34,152 nt of DNA from Flavobacteriales bacterium (GTDB taxonomy: Bacteria > Bacteroidota > Bacteroidia > Flavobacteriales > JANQLC01), in the NCBI GenBank assembly GCA_028280815.1, contig JANQLC010000018.1, positions 1 to 34,152 on the forward strand, read 5' to 3'. The notes under the pieces are model-generated. The model saw nothing but the letters and a program-made list of their open reading frames with translations, did not search any database and was not told the DNA's origin. Shown in pieces: positions 9,721 through 19,890 of this stretch; the first letter of the stretch is position 1, and every line of letters starts with the position of its first letter. Made by a program: the position numbers and the translations under genes.

Positions 9721-10808
9721 CTCATCAGCGTAAAGATTAGGTCTACGATCTCATGGGTGGCGCCTGGCCTGGCAAACTGTGCGATATTGCGTTCCAGCTC
9801 GCGCAGGGATTCCTCGTCCGCCAGCAAACTCGAAACTTTGGGCCAAAGCCGTTCCGAAGCGCGTTCGTCACTCACCCAAACCGCTGCTGCTGACCGCACC
9901 AATGCATCTGCATTTTTAGTCTGGTGATCCGCTGCAGCATGGGGCAAGGGTACCAGAACGGCTGCTTTTTGGGCTGCGCTCAATTCGGAAATGGCCATGG
10001 CACCGGCGCGTGAAACCACCAGATCGGCGGCCGCATAAGCCACGGACACATCGGGGACAAAATCGACGATTTTCACATGCTGTCTCTGCAAACCCTTCAA
10101 ATCGAGGTACTCTCGCACACCGGTTTGCCAGAGCAACTGCACATCGAGCCGATCTATCACCCCTTTCCAGACTCGATTCAAAGTCCGACTGCCCTGGCTA
10201 CCGCCAAAGGAACAGACCAATTTCGCATCCGGCCGAAAGCCGAGGACTTCCTTGGCTCTTTTCTTCTCCAGCCCCCCGACAAACAAATGCCTACGCACCG
10301 GATTGCCCGTCAGCCTGATCTTCTGTCTCGGGAAGTAGCGTTCCATATGGGGGTAAGCGACGCATATGTAGTCCGCCGTTCTCGCCAAAATTCTATTGGT
10401 CAGGCCCGGAACGGCATTCTGCTCTTGCACTATCGTAGGAACCTTCTTCTTTGCAGCCATATACAGCGCAGGGCCGCTGGCATAGCCGCCGGTACCGATG
10501 GCGACATCGGGTTGAAAGCCGCTCAGGATTTGTCCGGCTCGACGCAGGCTCTTCCACAGCTTAAAAGGGAAAGTCATATGCGTAAAGCTAACCTTTCTCT
10601 CTATGCCACTGATCGGCAAGGCTTGAATTTTATAGCCCGCTCGGGGTACGCTTTGCATTTCCATCCGGCCTGCAGCACCGACAAACAGAATGCGGGCAGC
10701 TGGCAAACGGTTTCTGATCTCATCAGCCAGCGCCAGGGCCGGAGAGATATGGCCGCCGGTTCCACCACCGCTAATCAATATGCTGGGCAATCGTTCTTGC
10801 AAATCCAC
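9717..10808 (-). CDS. murG: UDP-GlcNAc-undecaprenyl-pyrophosphoryl-MurNAc-pentapeptide GlcNAc transferase
   Basis: ILISGGGTGGHISPALALADEI, QEQNAVPGLTNRILA and DLVVSRAGAMAISELSA motifs. Confidence 0.97.
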   Translation of the reverse strand: MDLQERLPSILISGGGTGGHISPALALADEIRNRLPAARILFVGAAGRMEMQSVPRAGYKIQALPISGIERKVSFTHMTFPFKLWKSLRRAGQILSGFQPDVAIGTGGYASGPALYMAAKKKVPTIVQEQNAVPGLTNRILARTADYICVAYPHMERYFPRQKIRLTGNPVRRHLFVGGLEKKRAKEVLGFRPDAKLVCSFGGSQGSRTLNRVWKGVIDRLDVQLLWQTGVREYLDLKGLQRQHVKIVDFVPDVSVAYAAADLVVSRAGAMAISELSAAQKAAVLVPLPHAAADHQTKNADALVRSAAAVWVSDERASERLWPKVSSLLADEESLRELERNIAQFARPGATHEIVDLIFTLMR

Positions 10809-11970
10809 TTTCCGCCGATTCCAATCTGTCCTCTCGTTTCCCCTCAGTCAACACCCGACTGGCTGAAAGTATGATTCCCACTTCGAGACAGCTCATCCAC
10901 AGCGCAGTCCCACCACTGCTGATAAAGGGCATGGTCTGCCCGGTAACCGGGAGTAAGCCCACCGCTACGCCCATATTGACAAAGGCTTGAAATGCGATGG
11001 GCAACGCCATGCCGATCACCAAAAGAATACCAAAAAGGCTTGGCATCTTAGTGCTTATCACCATAATTCTGATAAAAAACAGTATGAACAACAATAAGAT
11101 AAGCGTACCGCCGACCCATCCGTATTCCTCTACGATAACGGCAAAGATAAAGTCCGATGAAGACTGGGGTAAAAAATCTTTTTGAGCGCTCTTTCCAGGT
11201 CCGACCCCGAACACACCGCCAGATGCTATCGCGATCTTCGCTTTCTCACTTTGATAGCCATCTCCTGCTGCCCGGTTGCAAAAGCGCTGCACACGGCTTA
11301 TCCAAGTGTTCACTCGACTGGGCAACACATCGGGAAAAGCCTTGGCAGTCAGTACAAAGAGGATGAATCCAAGCGTCGCGAATGCCAGTATAAGACCCGT
11401 ATACCGAGCGGGGAAACCACCGATGAAAAGCATGATTAAGACCATGGTGAACAAGAGTGCTGCCGTTGAGAAGCCGGCCGGTAAAATGAGTCCACAAATC
11501 AAGGAAACCGGTACAAAAAAATCGACCAAAGCCTCTCTAAACCGCAGCGGAACCCCTTGTATTTTGCTGAGGTAACGAGCCGTATAGGCCATGACAACCC
11601 AGGTGGCCAGAGAAGCGGTTTGAAAGGAGAGGTGGACAAAGGGAACCTGAATCCAGCGGCTGGCATTTGCGCCCGCAACCGTCTTGCCCTGCAACAGGGT
11701 AGCGACCAAGAGCACGACTACCACGGGCAAGCCGATGACGGACAGCCCACCGATATACCGGTAATTGATGCGGTGCGTGAAGTATAAAATGGCAAACCCG
11801 CTGCCGAGGAGCAGGGCGTGTTTAAAGAGGTATCGAAAGGTGTTGCCGTTGCCATACAGATAAGCCAAATTGCTGCTGGCGCTGTAAATGGGCAGGAATG
11901 AAAACAGCCCGATAAGCGCGATATAAGCCCATAGGTATTTGTCTCCCCGTATGTGTAACCCCTTAGACAC
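10771..11970 (-). CDS. ftsW: Lipid II polymerase / SEDS protein FtsW
   Basis: Polytopic SEDS protein. SEKAKIAIASGGVFGVGPGKSAQKDFLPQSSSDFIFAVIVEEYGWVG and GQTMPFISSGGTALW motifs. Confidence 0.95.
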   Translation of the reverse strand: MSKGLHIRGDKYLWAYIALIGLFSFLPIYSASSNLAYLYGNGNTFRYLFKHALLLGSGFAILYFTHRINYRYIGGLSVIGLPVVVVLLVATLLQGKTVAGANASRWIQVPFVHLSFQTASLATWVVMAYTARYLSKIQGVPLRFREALVDFFVPVSLICGLILPAGFSTAALLFTMVLIMLFIGGFPARYTGLILAFATLGFILFVLTAKAFPDVLPSRVNTWISRVQRFCNRAAGDGYQSEKAKIAIASGGVFGVGPGKSAQKDFLPQSSSDFIFAVIVEEYGWVGGTLILLLFILFFIRIMVISTKMPSLFGILLVIGMALPIAFQAFVNMGVAVGLLPVTGQTMPFISSGGTALWMSCLEVGIILSASRVLTEGKREDRLESAESGFARTIAQHID

Positions 11971-11973
11971 GCC

Positions 11974-13311
11974 CTATAATTTTTTTACCTCTGCTTTAAA
12001 CTGGTCTCCCCTATCCGCATAGTCTTCAAAGAGGTCAAAGCTCGCACAAGCGGGTGACAACAATACGTTGTCTCCTTTTTTCCCCAATATATAGGCCGTT
12101 TTTACCGCCTTTCTCATGGACGTCGTCTCTACGATGATCGGAACGTGGGGTTCAAAAAAACCGACGATTCTAGAATTGTCGATTCCCAAGGCTACCATCG
12201 CCCGCACTTTCTCCTTTACCAGGGGGAGCAAATCGCGGTAATCATTCCCTTTATCGACACCCCCCGCGATCCATACGGTGGGGCTTTCCATGCTTTGCAA
12301 GGCGTAAAACGCAGCGTTCACATTGGTCGCCTTGGAGTCGTTTACAAAGCGCATCTCGTGAATTTTCAAGACGGGTTCTAAGCGATGGGGTACCGCGGCA
12401 AAGTCCGATAAGCTCTGACGTATGGTTTCCTTGCTGATCTGCATCAGAGAAGCCGCCAATCCAGCTGCCATCGCATTTTGCACATTGTGTTTTCCGCTCA
12501 ATGCCAAGTCACTTATCTTCATCGTAAAACTGTTTTTGCGCGTTTTAAATCGGACTTCACCGCCCTGCACCCAGGCGCCTTCCGCTAGGGTTTGATCGGT
12601 TGAAAAAGCATAGGTCTCAGCCGGCGATCGATGGGTCTCTAAGCGGCTTGCGATGGTTTTATCATCTGCGTTATAGAGGAGAAAACCTCGGGCGTCCTGG
12701 TTCATCGCGATTTTAAACTTGGCTGCCGCGTAGCTTTCAAAACCGCCGGCATAGCGATCTAAGTGATCGGGCGTAATATTGGTAATCACAGCGATATGGG
12801 GTTTAAAGGTTTGGATGTTATCCAGCTGAAAACTGCTGATTTCCAACGCGTAAACCGGATGGGGCTCCACGGCGACCATATGGGCAAAACTCCGGCCTGT
12901 GTTGCCGCCCAGTCCCGAATCGATTCCCCCGCTTTTCAAAATGTGGTGAATCCAAGACGCCGTGGTCGTCTTACCATTGCTGCCGGTCACCCCGACGAGG
13001 ACGGAATCCGTATGACGCGCGGCGAGTTCCACCTCCGAGATCACCGATATGTCGCGCTCGAACAAACGCTGTACAATGGGAATTTCATTTGGAATGCCCG
13101 GGCTTTTCACCACCTCATCTGCATGTAAAATCTCAATCTCGGCGTGGCCGTTTTCTTCAAATCGGATTCCGTGGCGCAAGAGAAGATCTCTGTATTGGGC
13201 TTTGAGGCTACCGCTATCGGACAAGAAGACATCAAAACCCTTCCGCTTACCTAAGATCGCAGCGCCGACGCCGCTTTCTCCTCCCCCTAAGACGATCAAC
13301 TTTTTCATCAT
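11974..13311 (-). CDS. murD: UDP-N-acetylmuramoylalanine--D-glutamate ligase
   Basis: VLGGGESGVGAAILGKRKG, GVTGSNGKTTTASWI and NDSKATNVNAAFYAL motifs. Confidence 0.97.
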   Translation of the reverse strand: MMKKLIVLGGGESGVGAAILGKRKGFDVFLSDSGSLKAQYRDLLLRHGIRFEENGHAEIEILHADEVVKSPGIPNEIPIVQRLFERDISVISEVELAARHTDSVLVGVTGSNGKTTTASWIHHILKSGGIDSGLGGNTGRSFAHMVAVEPHPVYALEISSFQLDNIQTFKPHIAVITNITPDHLDRYAGGFESYAAAKFKIAMNQDARGFLLYNADDKTIASRLETHRSPAETYAFSTDQTLAEGAWVQGGEVRFKTRKNSFTMKISDLALSGKHNVQNAMAAGLAASLMQISKETIRQSLSDFAAVPHRLEPVLKIHEMRFVNDSKATNVNAAFYALQSMESPTVWIAGGVDKGNDYRDLLPLVKEKVRAMVALGIDNSRIVGFFEPHVPIIVETTSMRKAVKTAYILGKKGDNVLLSPACASFDLFEDYADRGDQFKAEVKKL

Positions 13312-14522
13312 CGCACTTTTAGGGTGATAAGGGCTACGAGAGCCAGCAAAAATGCCACGATTAAAAATCGCGACACGATCTTACTCTCGTGCCAACCCTT
13401 TTTCTGATAATGGTGGTGCAGCGGAGCCATTAAAAACACCCGCCTGCCAGTCCCATATTTCTCTTTGGTGTACCGGAAGTAGGCGAGCTGTAGAATGACC
13501 GATAGACTCTCGATGAAAAACACACCCCCTATCAAAATCAACAACAACTCCTTGCGAACCGCCACCGCAATAACGGCGAGGACACCGCCGATGGTCAAGC
13601 TGCCGGTGTCACCCATAAAAACCTGTGCTGGGTAGGTGTTATACCAGAGAAAGCCGATCAATCCGCCTGCCAGCGCAGCGATAAAGACCACCACCTCACC
13701 GATATGGGGGATGTACATGATGTCGAGGTAATTCGCAAAGACGATGTTGCCAGACACCCATACCAAAACGGCATAAGCACCCAAGGCTACAGAAGCCGTG
13801 CTAGCAGCCAAGCCATCTAAACCATCCGTCAAGTTAATCGCATTGGAAACGGCTGTAATGATAAATATGACCACGGGTATAAAGACGATCCAGGCACAGC
13901 GCTGATAATCCCTTCCCACCCATTTGAGCCAGGCGGCATAATCCAATTCATTGTGCTTGGTGAACGGCAAGGTGGTTTTTAAAGCGTGCTTTTCTTCTTT
14001 GAATGCCGGGTTTGCCATTTGAGCTGTCGATTTGTAATCCTTCTCTTTGATGGTAACCCCATCGTTAAAGTAGAGGGTAGCGCCTACCACCACACCGAGG
14101 ACGACTTGTCCAAATACCTTAAACCTCGCCTTTAGACCTCGTTTGTTCTTCCTAAAAATTTTGATGTAATCATCGGCAAAACCGATAAAGCCCATCCACA
14201 GGGTGGTAAAGATGAGGAGCGCCACATATACATTGTCGAGCCGCGCGAAGAGTAGCGTCGGGATGAGCGTAGCCGCTATGATGATCAAGCCCCCCAAAGT
14301 GGGGGTTCCCCGCTTTTGACTCTGCCCTTCCAAACCCAGGTCCCGTACGGATTCACCGATTTGTCTCCGCCTTAAAAAACCGATGACACGCCTGCCGTAG
14401 AGCGCCGCGATCAACAGGGAGAGCACGCCGGTCAAACCCGCGCGAAACGACAAGTACCGAAACATCCTCGCACCGGGGAAATCATAGCTCCTCCTCAGAA
14501 AATCAAACAGGTAGTACAGCAT
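13308..14522 (-). CDS. mraY: Phospho-N-acetylmuramoyl-pentapeptide-transferase
   Basis: KRGTPTLGGLIIIAA, GFADDYIKIFRKNKRGL, NAINLTDGLDGLAAS and FMGDTGSLTIGG motifs, with the long insert typical of Bacteroidota MraY. Confidence 0.97.
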   Translation of the reverse strand: MLYYLFDFLRRSYDFPGARMFRYLSFRAGLTGVLSLLIAALYGRRVIGFLRRRQIGESVRDLGLEGQSQKRGTPTLGGLIIIAATLIPTLLFARLDNVYVALLIFTTLWMGFIGFADDYIKIFRKNKRGLKARFKVFGQVVLGVVVGATLYFNDGVTIKEKDYKSTAQMANPAFKEEKHALKTTLPFTKHNELDYAAWLKWVGRDYQRCAWIVFIPVVIFIITAVSNAINLTDGLDGLAASTASVALGAYAVLVWVSGNIVFANYLDIMYIPHIGEVVVFIAALAGGLIGFLWYNTYPAQVFMGDTGSLTIGGVLAVIAVAVRKELLLILIGGVFFIESLSVILQLAYFRYTKEKYGTGRRVFLMAPLHHHYQKKGWHESKIVSRFLIVAFLLALVALITLKVR

Positions 14523-15985
14523 TACTTCTCTCGCTCTTGTAAGGATTCCATCAAAACGGCAAAGTCGTCAAAAGGGTATCGAACGCCTTGGATTTCCTCG
14601 TAGTCTTGGTGCCCTTTTCCCGCGAGCAGAACGATATCAGCCGCAGCAGCCCGCGCACCGGCCATGCGGATGGCTTCTGCTCGATCGGGAACGACTAAAA
14701 CGCGGGACGTTAAACGAGGGGGAATCCCAGCTTGCATATCCCTTAGGATAACCGAAGGGTCTTCAAATCGCGGGTTGTCTGAGGTCAGTATCACCTCATC
14801 CGATAGATTTGCTGCAATTCGCCCCATCTCAGGTCTTTTCGACTTGTCTCGATTTCCGCCACAGCCCAATACGGTGATGAGCTTTTCGCCTCGGGTTCGC
14901 AGCTCGCCAATCGTCTTCAGCACCTTTGAAAGTGCGTCCGGCGTATGCGCGTAATCGACCACCACATGAACCCCGGTATCGGATTGCGCATATTGAAACC
15001 GGCCCTTCACACCGCGCAACAGACTCATGGCTTGTAAAACCGCTGGGGCATCCTGGCCCAACAACCTGGCGATCCCATATACAGCGAGTAAATTATAGGC
15101 GTTAAAGTCGCCCACCAGGGGGGAAGACAAATCTGTACCGCCTAGGGAAAGCAGCATGCCGGAAAAGCGGTTTTCCAAAACCCGAGCCTTAAAATCCGCA
15201 GCGCGTCGCAAGGCGTAAGTGTAAACCTCGGCCCGGGTGTTTTGGACCATCACCCTACCATTTTTATCATCGGCATTGAAAAGCGCAAAGGATTGCCTAG
15301 GCAATCGGTCAAAAAAGCGCTTTTTGGTATCCCTGTAATTCGCAAAGCGCCGGTGGTAATCCAAGTGCTCGTGTGTGAGATTGGTAAACACAGCCCCAGC
15401 AAAGTGCAAGCCTTCTATGCGATATTGAGAGATGGCGTGTGAGCTCACCTCCATGAAGGCATAAGCAACTCCTGCGTCTAACATCTGCTTCAACACCCGA
15501 TTGAGCTGAACCGCATCGGGGGTGGTCCGCTCGGTTTCCAAGCGTTTGTCCCCTATGAGAATCTGAATGGTGGAAATCAAGCCACAAGCATAGCCCAATG
15601 CGCTGAACAACCGATGGGAAAGCGTTGCCGTGGTCGTCTTGCCGTTCGTGCCGGTTATGCCGATCAACTTCAGCTTGGAGCTGGGATTGCCGTAGTAGCT
15701 CGAAGCGACAAGGCCCAAAGCCCGCGCTGTGTTTTTTACCACCACATAGGTCACCTTAGCACTTCGCTCAGCTGGCATTTCTTCGCAAAGGACTGCGATA
15801 GCACCCTTGGAGATGGCGGCTGACATATATTGATGCCCATCTGTTATCGTACCGCGAATCGCTACGAAAAGCGCGCGATCCCGCACGCGCCGCGAATCGA
15901 ATCGAACGGATGTTATCACCACAGACGGATCGCCCGTGATTTCCACAATCGAAACACCATGCAATATGTCCGCCAAATTTTTCAC
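14522..15985 (-). CDS. murE: UDP-N-acetylmuramoyl-tripeptide synthetase
   Basis: GITGTNGKTTTATLSHRLF, VVDYAHTPDALSKVL and TSDNPRFEDPSVI (meso-DAP-type DNPR) motifs. Confidence 0.96.
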   Translation of the reverse strand: MKNLADILHGVSIVEITGDPSVVITSVRFDSRRVRDRALFVAIRGTITDGHQYMSAAISKGAIAVLCEEMPAERSAKVTYVVVKNTARALGLVASSYYGNPSSKLKLIGITGTNGKTTTATLSHRLFSALGYACGLISTIQILIGDKRLETERTTPDAVQLNRVLKQMLDAGVAYAFMEVSSHAISQYRIEGLHFAGAVFTNLTHEHLDYHRRFANYRDTKKRFFDRLPRQSFALFNADDKNGRVMVQNTRAEVYTYALRRAADFKARVLENRFSGMLLSLGGTDLSSPLVGDFNAYNLLAVYGIARLLGQDAPAVLQAMSLLRGVKGRFQYAQSDTGVHVVVDYAHTPDALSKVLKTIGELRTRGEKLITVLGCGGNRDKSKRPEMGRIAANLSDEVILTSDNPRFEDPSVILRDMQAGIPPRLTSRVLVVPDRAEAIRMAGARAAAADIVLLAGKGHQDYEEIQGVRYPFDDFAVLMESLQEREK

Positions 15986-17970
15986 GACTGCAAACGAAGA
16001 CGGATTGCGGAATGAGGTGAAATGGGGGTCCCGGCCTTGGGATACTGAGCCACCACCTTTCCCACGCCGCGATAAGTCACCTTCAGGCCGCGGTTCTCCA
16101 ATTGAGAGACGATCTGCATACCGGGTGCGTTCAATACATTGGGCATCTCATTCAAGTGCGCACTTAGTTTTCGGTATGGAAAGCGCTTTTCGGTTAGCCC
16201 TTGGGTTGCCACTGCGGTCTGACGGGCTTGGGCATCGACTTTTGGGGTGTGTGCGTAAAGGTAGTGTGCGATTCGTTTAAAAACCGGGCCGGCCACCTGT
16301 GCGCCATAATGACCGCCTTGCGGCTTGTGCACGACCACTATGCAGGAATACCTCAGATGTTCAGCTGGGAAGTAGCCGCACAGAGACGCTCTGTACTGCA
16401 GCGGTTGATCCTTTCGCCAGTATTCGACCTGTACCGTTCCGGTTTTACCCGCCATGGTAAACGCATCGGATCGCAAATGTTTAGCCGTTCCGTCCACAAA
16501 GACACCTTTGAGCATGTCTTGCGCTTTTCCCAGTGTCTCCTCAGAGCAGATAGCGGGGTTTAAAATTTCCGGTCCAAACACCCTTTCCACTTTTCCACCG
16601 CGCGAGATCGCCTTCACGAATCTGGGTTTTACCAGCTCACCGTCATTGGCCACCGCATTGTAAAAGCTGAGTATTTGCAAGGGCGTCAATCGCAGGCCAT
16701 AGCCATAGGCCATCCAGGGCAATGCGATCCCCGACCAGCTCGGGTCATTTGGATTCGGAATCCGCGGCTCGCCTTCACCGGGAATAGCCAAGTGGAGCTT
16801 TTCATTTAACCGCCATTTGTACAAGCGATCGACAAATCTCTCCGGATGGTCTTTGTAGTGCTTCAAAATGAGCTTGGCCATGCCGACGTTTGAGGATACC
16901 TCAAAAACCCTTTTGGCGCTGATCACGCCGTATCCCCCAGGACGGGCATCCCGAATGTAATTGCCGTAGTAGCGCATCACGCCGCCCTGCGTATCGACCT
17001 GAGTCGTCGTATCGATTACGCGGTCTTCCAGAGCCACCATCAGGGACATCAATTTAAAGAGCGAACCGGGCTCTGCAGATTCGAATACGGCGTAATTTCG
17101 CTTTTCGTAAAGCGATCCATCCGCAGCGCGCCCCAGGTTCACCATCGCTTTTATCTCTCCCGTCTTCACTTCCATAACCACCGCGCAGCCGTGGTCGGCT
17201 CGAAACTTCTCCACAGCCTCCAACAAGGCGTGATGCGCTATATTTTGAATATCCAGGTCGATCGTGGTCACCACATCCGCACCGTCTTCGGGTTCGATCT
17301 CATCCGAATCGCCAAGGGGCTTCCACCGCCCCTGTGCAATGCGCTGCTCCAAGCGCCGTCCATCCCTGCCGCGCAAATAATAACCATATACCCCTTCTAT
17401 TCCAACACGGCCGCGGTAATCATCAAATCCGATGGTTCGGGCTGCCAGCACACCCATGGGATTTACGCGTACCAGCTTGCGCACTGCGATTAATCCCCCT
17501 TTGAAACGCCCGTGATTCAATATCGGAAATGCCTGCAGGCGCATGTAATCGGGATAGGTCAAATTTCGATTCAACAGCAAATAGCGATTGCCTTTGCGGC
17601 GATTGCTGAGCAAAAGCTTCCTGTAGTAAGCGGCCGTTTGGCTATGCGGTAGGGCTGCCAAGGAATCGGCCAAGGCTTCGTAATTTCGATCGAAAAGGTC
17701 TCTATCAACTGCTTTTAAATCGATCCGAATGTCGTACGCCGATAGGGTGACAGCCATCAAATCGCCCTTTTCGGTGTAAATATTGCCTCGCTTAGCTGGC
17801 ACTACGGCATTCCTTATCGCGCTCGATGCCGCCATTTTTTTATACGCAGCACCTCGATAAACGGAAATGTAAATCATCTGTAACCAAATGGCTGCGCCAA
17901 AGCACAGCAAAAAGGCTGAAAACAGATAAAACCGCCCCAATATCTTCGTCTTCTCAAATCCCACGATCAC
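15982..17970 (-). CDS. ftsI: Peptidoglycan transpeptidase FtsI/PBP3 with C-terminal PASTA-like domain
   Basis: EPGSLFKLMSLMVALED (SxxK), SSN motif (FEVSSNVGMAKL), MAGKTGTVQVEY (KTGT), and C-terminal MPNVLNAPGMQIVSQLENRGLKVTYRGVGKVVAQYPKAGTPI. Confidence 0.95.
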   Translation of the reverse strand: MIVGFEKTKILGRFYLFSAFLLCFGAAIWLQMIYISVYRGAAYKKMAASSAIRNAVVPAKRGNIYTEKGDLMAVTLSAYDIRIDLKAVDRDLFDRNYEALADSLAALPHSQTAAYYRKLLLSNRRKGNRYLLLNRNLTYPDYMRLQAFPILNHGRFKGGLIAVRKLVRVNPMGVLAARTIGFDDYRGRVGIEGVYGYYLRGRDGRRLEQRIAQGRWKPLGDSDEIEPEDGADVVTTIDLDIQNIAHHALLEAVEKFRADHGCAVVMEVKTGEIKAMVNLGRAADGSLYEKRNYAVFESAEPGSLFKLMSLMVALEDRVIDTTTQVDTQGGVMRYYGNYIRDARPGGYGVISAKRVFEVSSNVGMAKLILKHYKDHPERFVDRLYKWRLNEKLHLAIPGEGEPRIPNPNDPSWSGIALPWMAYGYGLRLTPLQILSFYNAVANDGELVKPRFVKAISRGGKVERVFGPEILNPAICSEETLGKAQDMLKGVFVDGTAKHLRSDAFTMAGKTGTVQVEYWRKDQPLQYRASLCGYFPAEHLRYSCIVVVHKPQGGHYGAQVAGPVFKRIAHYLYAHTPKVDAQARQTAVATQGLTEKRFPYRKLSAHLNEMPNVLNAPGMQIVSQLENRGLKVTYRGVGKVVAQYPKAGTPISPHSAIRLRLQS

Positions 17971-18281
17971 CCTTTATCCACATAGATCAAAGCAGGGGGA
18001 TGGGAGGGAGGCTTCAACCCCGCCTCCTCCACCTGAGCCGCTACTTCCATTTCCAACCCGCTGGTTCGCAAATGGGCACGGATGCTGATAAACTCAGCCT
18101 TCAACCCGCGCACTTCATCCCTCAACTCGGCTATTTGAAATATCTTTCGATCCATCCGATGTGAACCGGCTATACTGATCAACCCCAAAACAGCGAGGAA
18201 AACGACAAACCGCCAATTTCTAACCGCCGTTTGGTCTACCAAAAATTTCCCCTTTACCAGGCTTATCAAGACATGAATCAT
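17967..18281 (-). CDS. FtsL-like small membrane protein
   Basis: 104 aa, single TM followed by a coiled-coil-like segment, between rsmH and ftsI. Confidence 0.75.
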   Translation of the reverse strand: MIHVLISLVKGKFLVDQTAVRNWRFVVFLAVLGLISIAGSHRMDRKIFQIAELRDEVRGLKAEFISIRAHLRTSGLEMEVAAQVEEAGLKPPSHPPALIYVDKG

Positions 18282-19180
18282 CGTTTTTCCGCTATTCTCA
18301 ACTTGGCGCTCCGCGCCCGGTTGTTTCTTTCCAATTCCGCGGCGGAAGGCCGGATAACGCGCCGGTTAAGCTGTTTAAACGGATGGTGCACACCCCCGTA
18401 AAAATCCCTTATCGACTCCCCAGCGAAGTTTCCGGTTTTCAAAAAGCGCTTGACCAATCGATCCTCCAGCGAATGGTAGCTGATCACAACCAATCGGCCA
18501 CCCGTCTTCAACACGTGTAAAGCCTGTGCTAACATTTGCCTCAAAGCTTCCAATTCATCGTTTACCTCGATTCGTATGGCCTGAAACACCTGTGCATAAA
18601 ACCTGTGCACACGCCTCTTGGGTGCAAACCGATGCAAGGCTTTTTCGAGCTGAAAAGTCGTCTCGATAGCCGCTTGCGCCCGGACTGCAACGATCTGCTT
18701 CGCCAGGACTCGAGCGGGTCGCAATTCGCCGTACGATCTAAAGACGCGCTGCAACTGCGATTCTCCATAACCATTGACCACCTCGTAGGCACAGCGCTTT
18801 GCCGACGCATCCATGCGCATATCCAAAGGCGCATCAAAACGGGTGGAAAACCCCCTTCTACCTTCGTCAAGTTGATGAGACGAAACGCCTAGGTCAGCCA
18901 ATATGCCGTCTACCCGATCGATTCCATTTGCCTGTAGCACCCCTTGCAAATACCTAAAATTCTGATGTATGAGCACCAATCGCTCATCTTTCACCGCATT
19001 TTCCTGGGCCGCTGCATCTCGGTCAAAGGCAAACAGCCTGCCACGCGCGCCGAGCCGTGAAAGGATCGCCTTGGCATGCCCACCCCCCCCAAAGGTGCTA
19101 TCGACATAAATGCCATGGGGGCAAATGGCGAGTCCTTCGATACTCTCTTGCAGCAATACCGCCTTATGACAACCCATCAC
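18278..19180 (-). CDS. rsmH: 16S rRNA (cytosine(1402)-N(4))-methyltransferase
   Basis: HKAVLLQESIEGL, GIYVDSTFGGGGHAKAIL and VISYHSLEDRLVKRFL motifs. Confidence 0.96.
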   Translation of the reverse strand: MMGCHKAVLLQESIEGLAICPHGIYVDSTFGGGGHAKAILSRLGARGRLFAFDRDAAAQENAVKDERLVLIHQNFRYLQGVLQANGIDRVDGILADLGVSSHQLDEGRRGFSTRFDAPLDMRMDASAKRCAYEVVNGYGESQLQRVFRSYGELRPARVLAKQIVAVRAQAAIETTFQLEKALHRFAPKRRVHRFYAQVFQAIRIEVNDELEALRQMLAQALHVLKTGGRLVVISYHSLEDRLVKRFLKTGNFAGESIRDFYGGVHHPFKQLNRRVIRPSAAELERNNRARSAKLRIAEKR

Positions 19181-19652
19181 CTGGCATTGAACCCATCACA
19201 TCTTCCGCCAACTCGCTGAAATCAATCGCCGTATTCCCAATCGCATCTTCATATCGCTGCTTATCCCAAATCTCGAGGATATCGATACTGGAAGACAATA
19301 CGATTTCCTTGCGCAATCCGGCGAAACCGATCAGGTCTCTGGGCACCAAAATACGCGTGTGCCCATCGATCTCTATGCACTTAACACCAGCGGTAAACAA
19401 GCGGACGAAGTCGCTGTTCTTTTTGACGAATCGATTCAGTCGGTTCAGCTTCTGCATAACCGCTCGCCACGCTGCCATGGGGTAGAGCTCCAAACAAGAC
19501 TCAAAAACCGAACGCTTGAGCACAAATCCCTCTTCCAGGGCATGTATGAGCTGTTTTCGCAAGGGTACCGGCATAGCAAAGCGCCCCTTTGCGTCCAGCT
19601 TGCATTCATAAGTGCCGATCACGCGAGTCAAGGCGGACGAATTTTGGGTCAA
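19164..19652 (-). CDS. mraZ: Transcriptional regulator MraZ
   Basis: IGTYECKLDAKGRFAMPVPLRKQL and internal second AbrB-like repeat VKCIEIDGHTRILVPRDLIGFAGL. The ORF start is TTG. A GTG start at 19622 (VIGTYECK) fits family N-termini and the -7 box better. Confidence 0.94.
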   Translation of the reverse strand: MTQNSSALTRVIGTYECKLDAKGRFAMPVPLRKQLIHALEEGFVLKRSVFESCLELYPMAAWRAVMQKLNRLNRFVKKNSDFVRLFTAGVKCIEIDGHTRILVPRDLIGFAGLRKEIVLSSSIDILEIWDKQRYEDAIGNTAIDFSELAEDVMGSMPGDGLS

Positions 19653-19657
19653 ATGTA
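19650..19657 (-). promoter_or_regulatory. Candidate Bacteroidota -7 promoter element for the dcw cluster
   Basis: Minus-strand TACATTTG matches TAnnTTTG. Lies 28 bp upstream of the proposed GTG start (19622). No canonical TTG at 19-bp spacing. Confidence 0.4.
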
Positions 19658-19668
19658 CACATATTTAT

Positions 19669-19692
19669 CCACTTTGTACCACAATTTACCAC
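19669..19692 (-). promoter_or_regulatory. MraZ-box-like operator: three GTGG direct repeats at 10-bp spacing
   Basis: Minus strand reads GTGGTAAATT GTGGTACAAA GTGGATAAAT; GTGG at 19692-19689, 19682-19679 and 19672-19669. Confidence 0.75.
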
Positions 19693-19860
19693 ATTGTTAA
19701 TAAATTTTAAAGTGCGGATAGGCTGGCGCGTATTCTCGCATGCAAAATGGGTTGAAGGCGGAAAAATATTGGAAAGTCCTCATTTTTCTAGCCTTTTCCA
19801 CCGGGCACGTCGAAGTACAAGCCGCCTTTACGTCAATTTTCGCATTCAAACACTTGTGCG

Positions 19861-19868
19861 TATTTTTG
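19861..19868 (+). promoter_or_regulatory. Candidate -7 element for the alpha/beta hydrolase-engB operon
   Basis: TATTTTTG (TAnnTTTG) 22 bp upstream of the ATG at 19891. Confidence 0.35.
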
Positions 19869-19890
19869 CGGGTTTAAGGGTTGGATCCAA

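Noticed and set aside
10077-10874. 265-aa plus-strand ORF antisense to murG
   Set aside because: Shadow ORF of the well-supported murG; no independent motif support.
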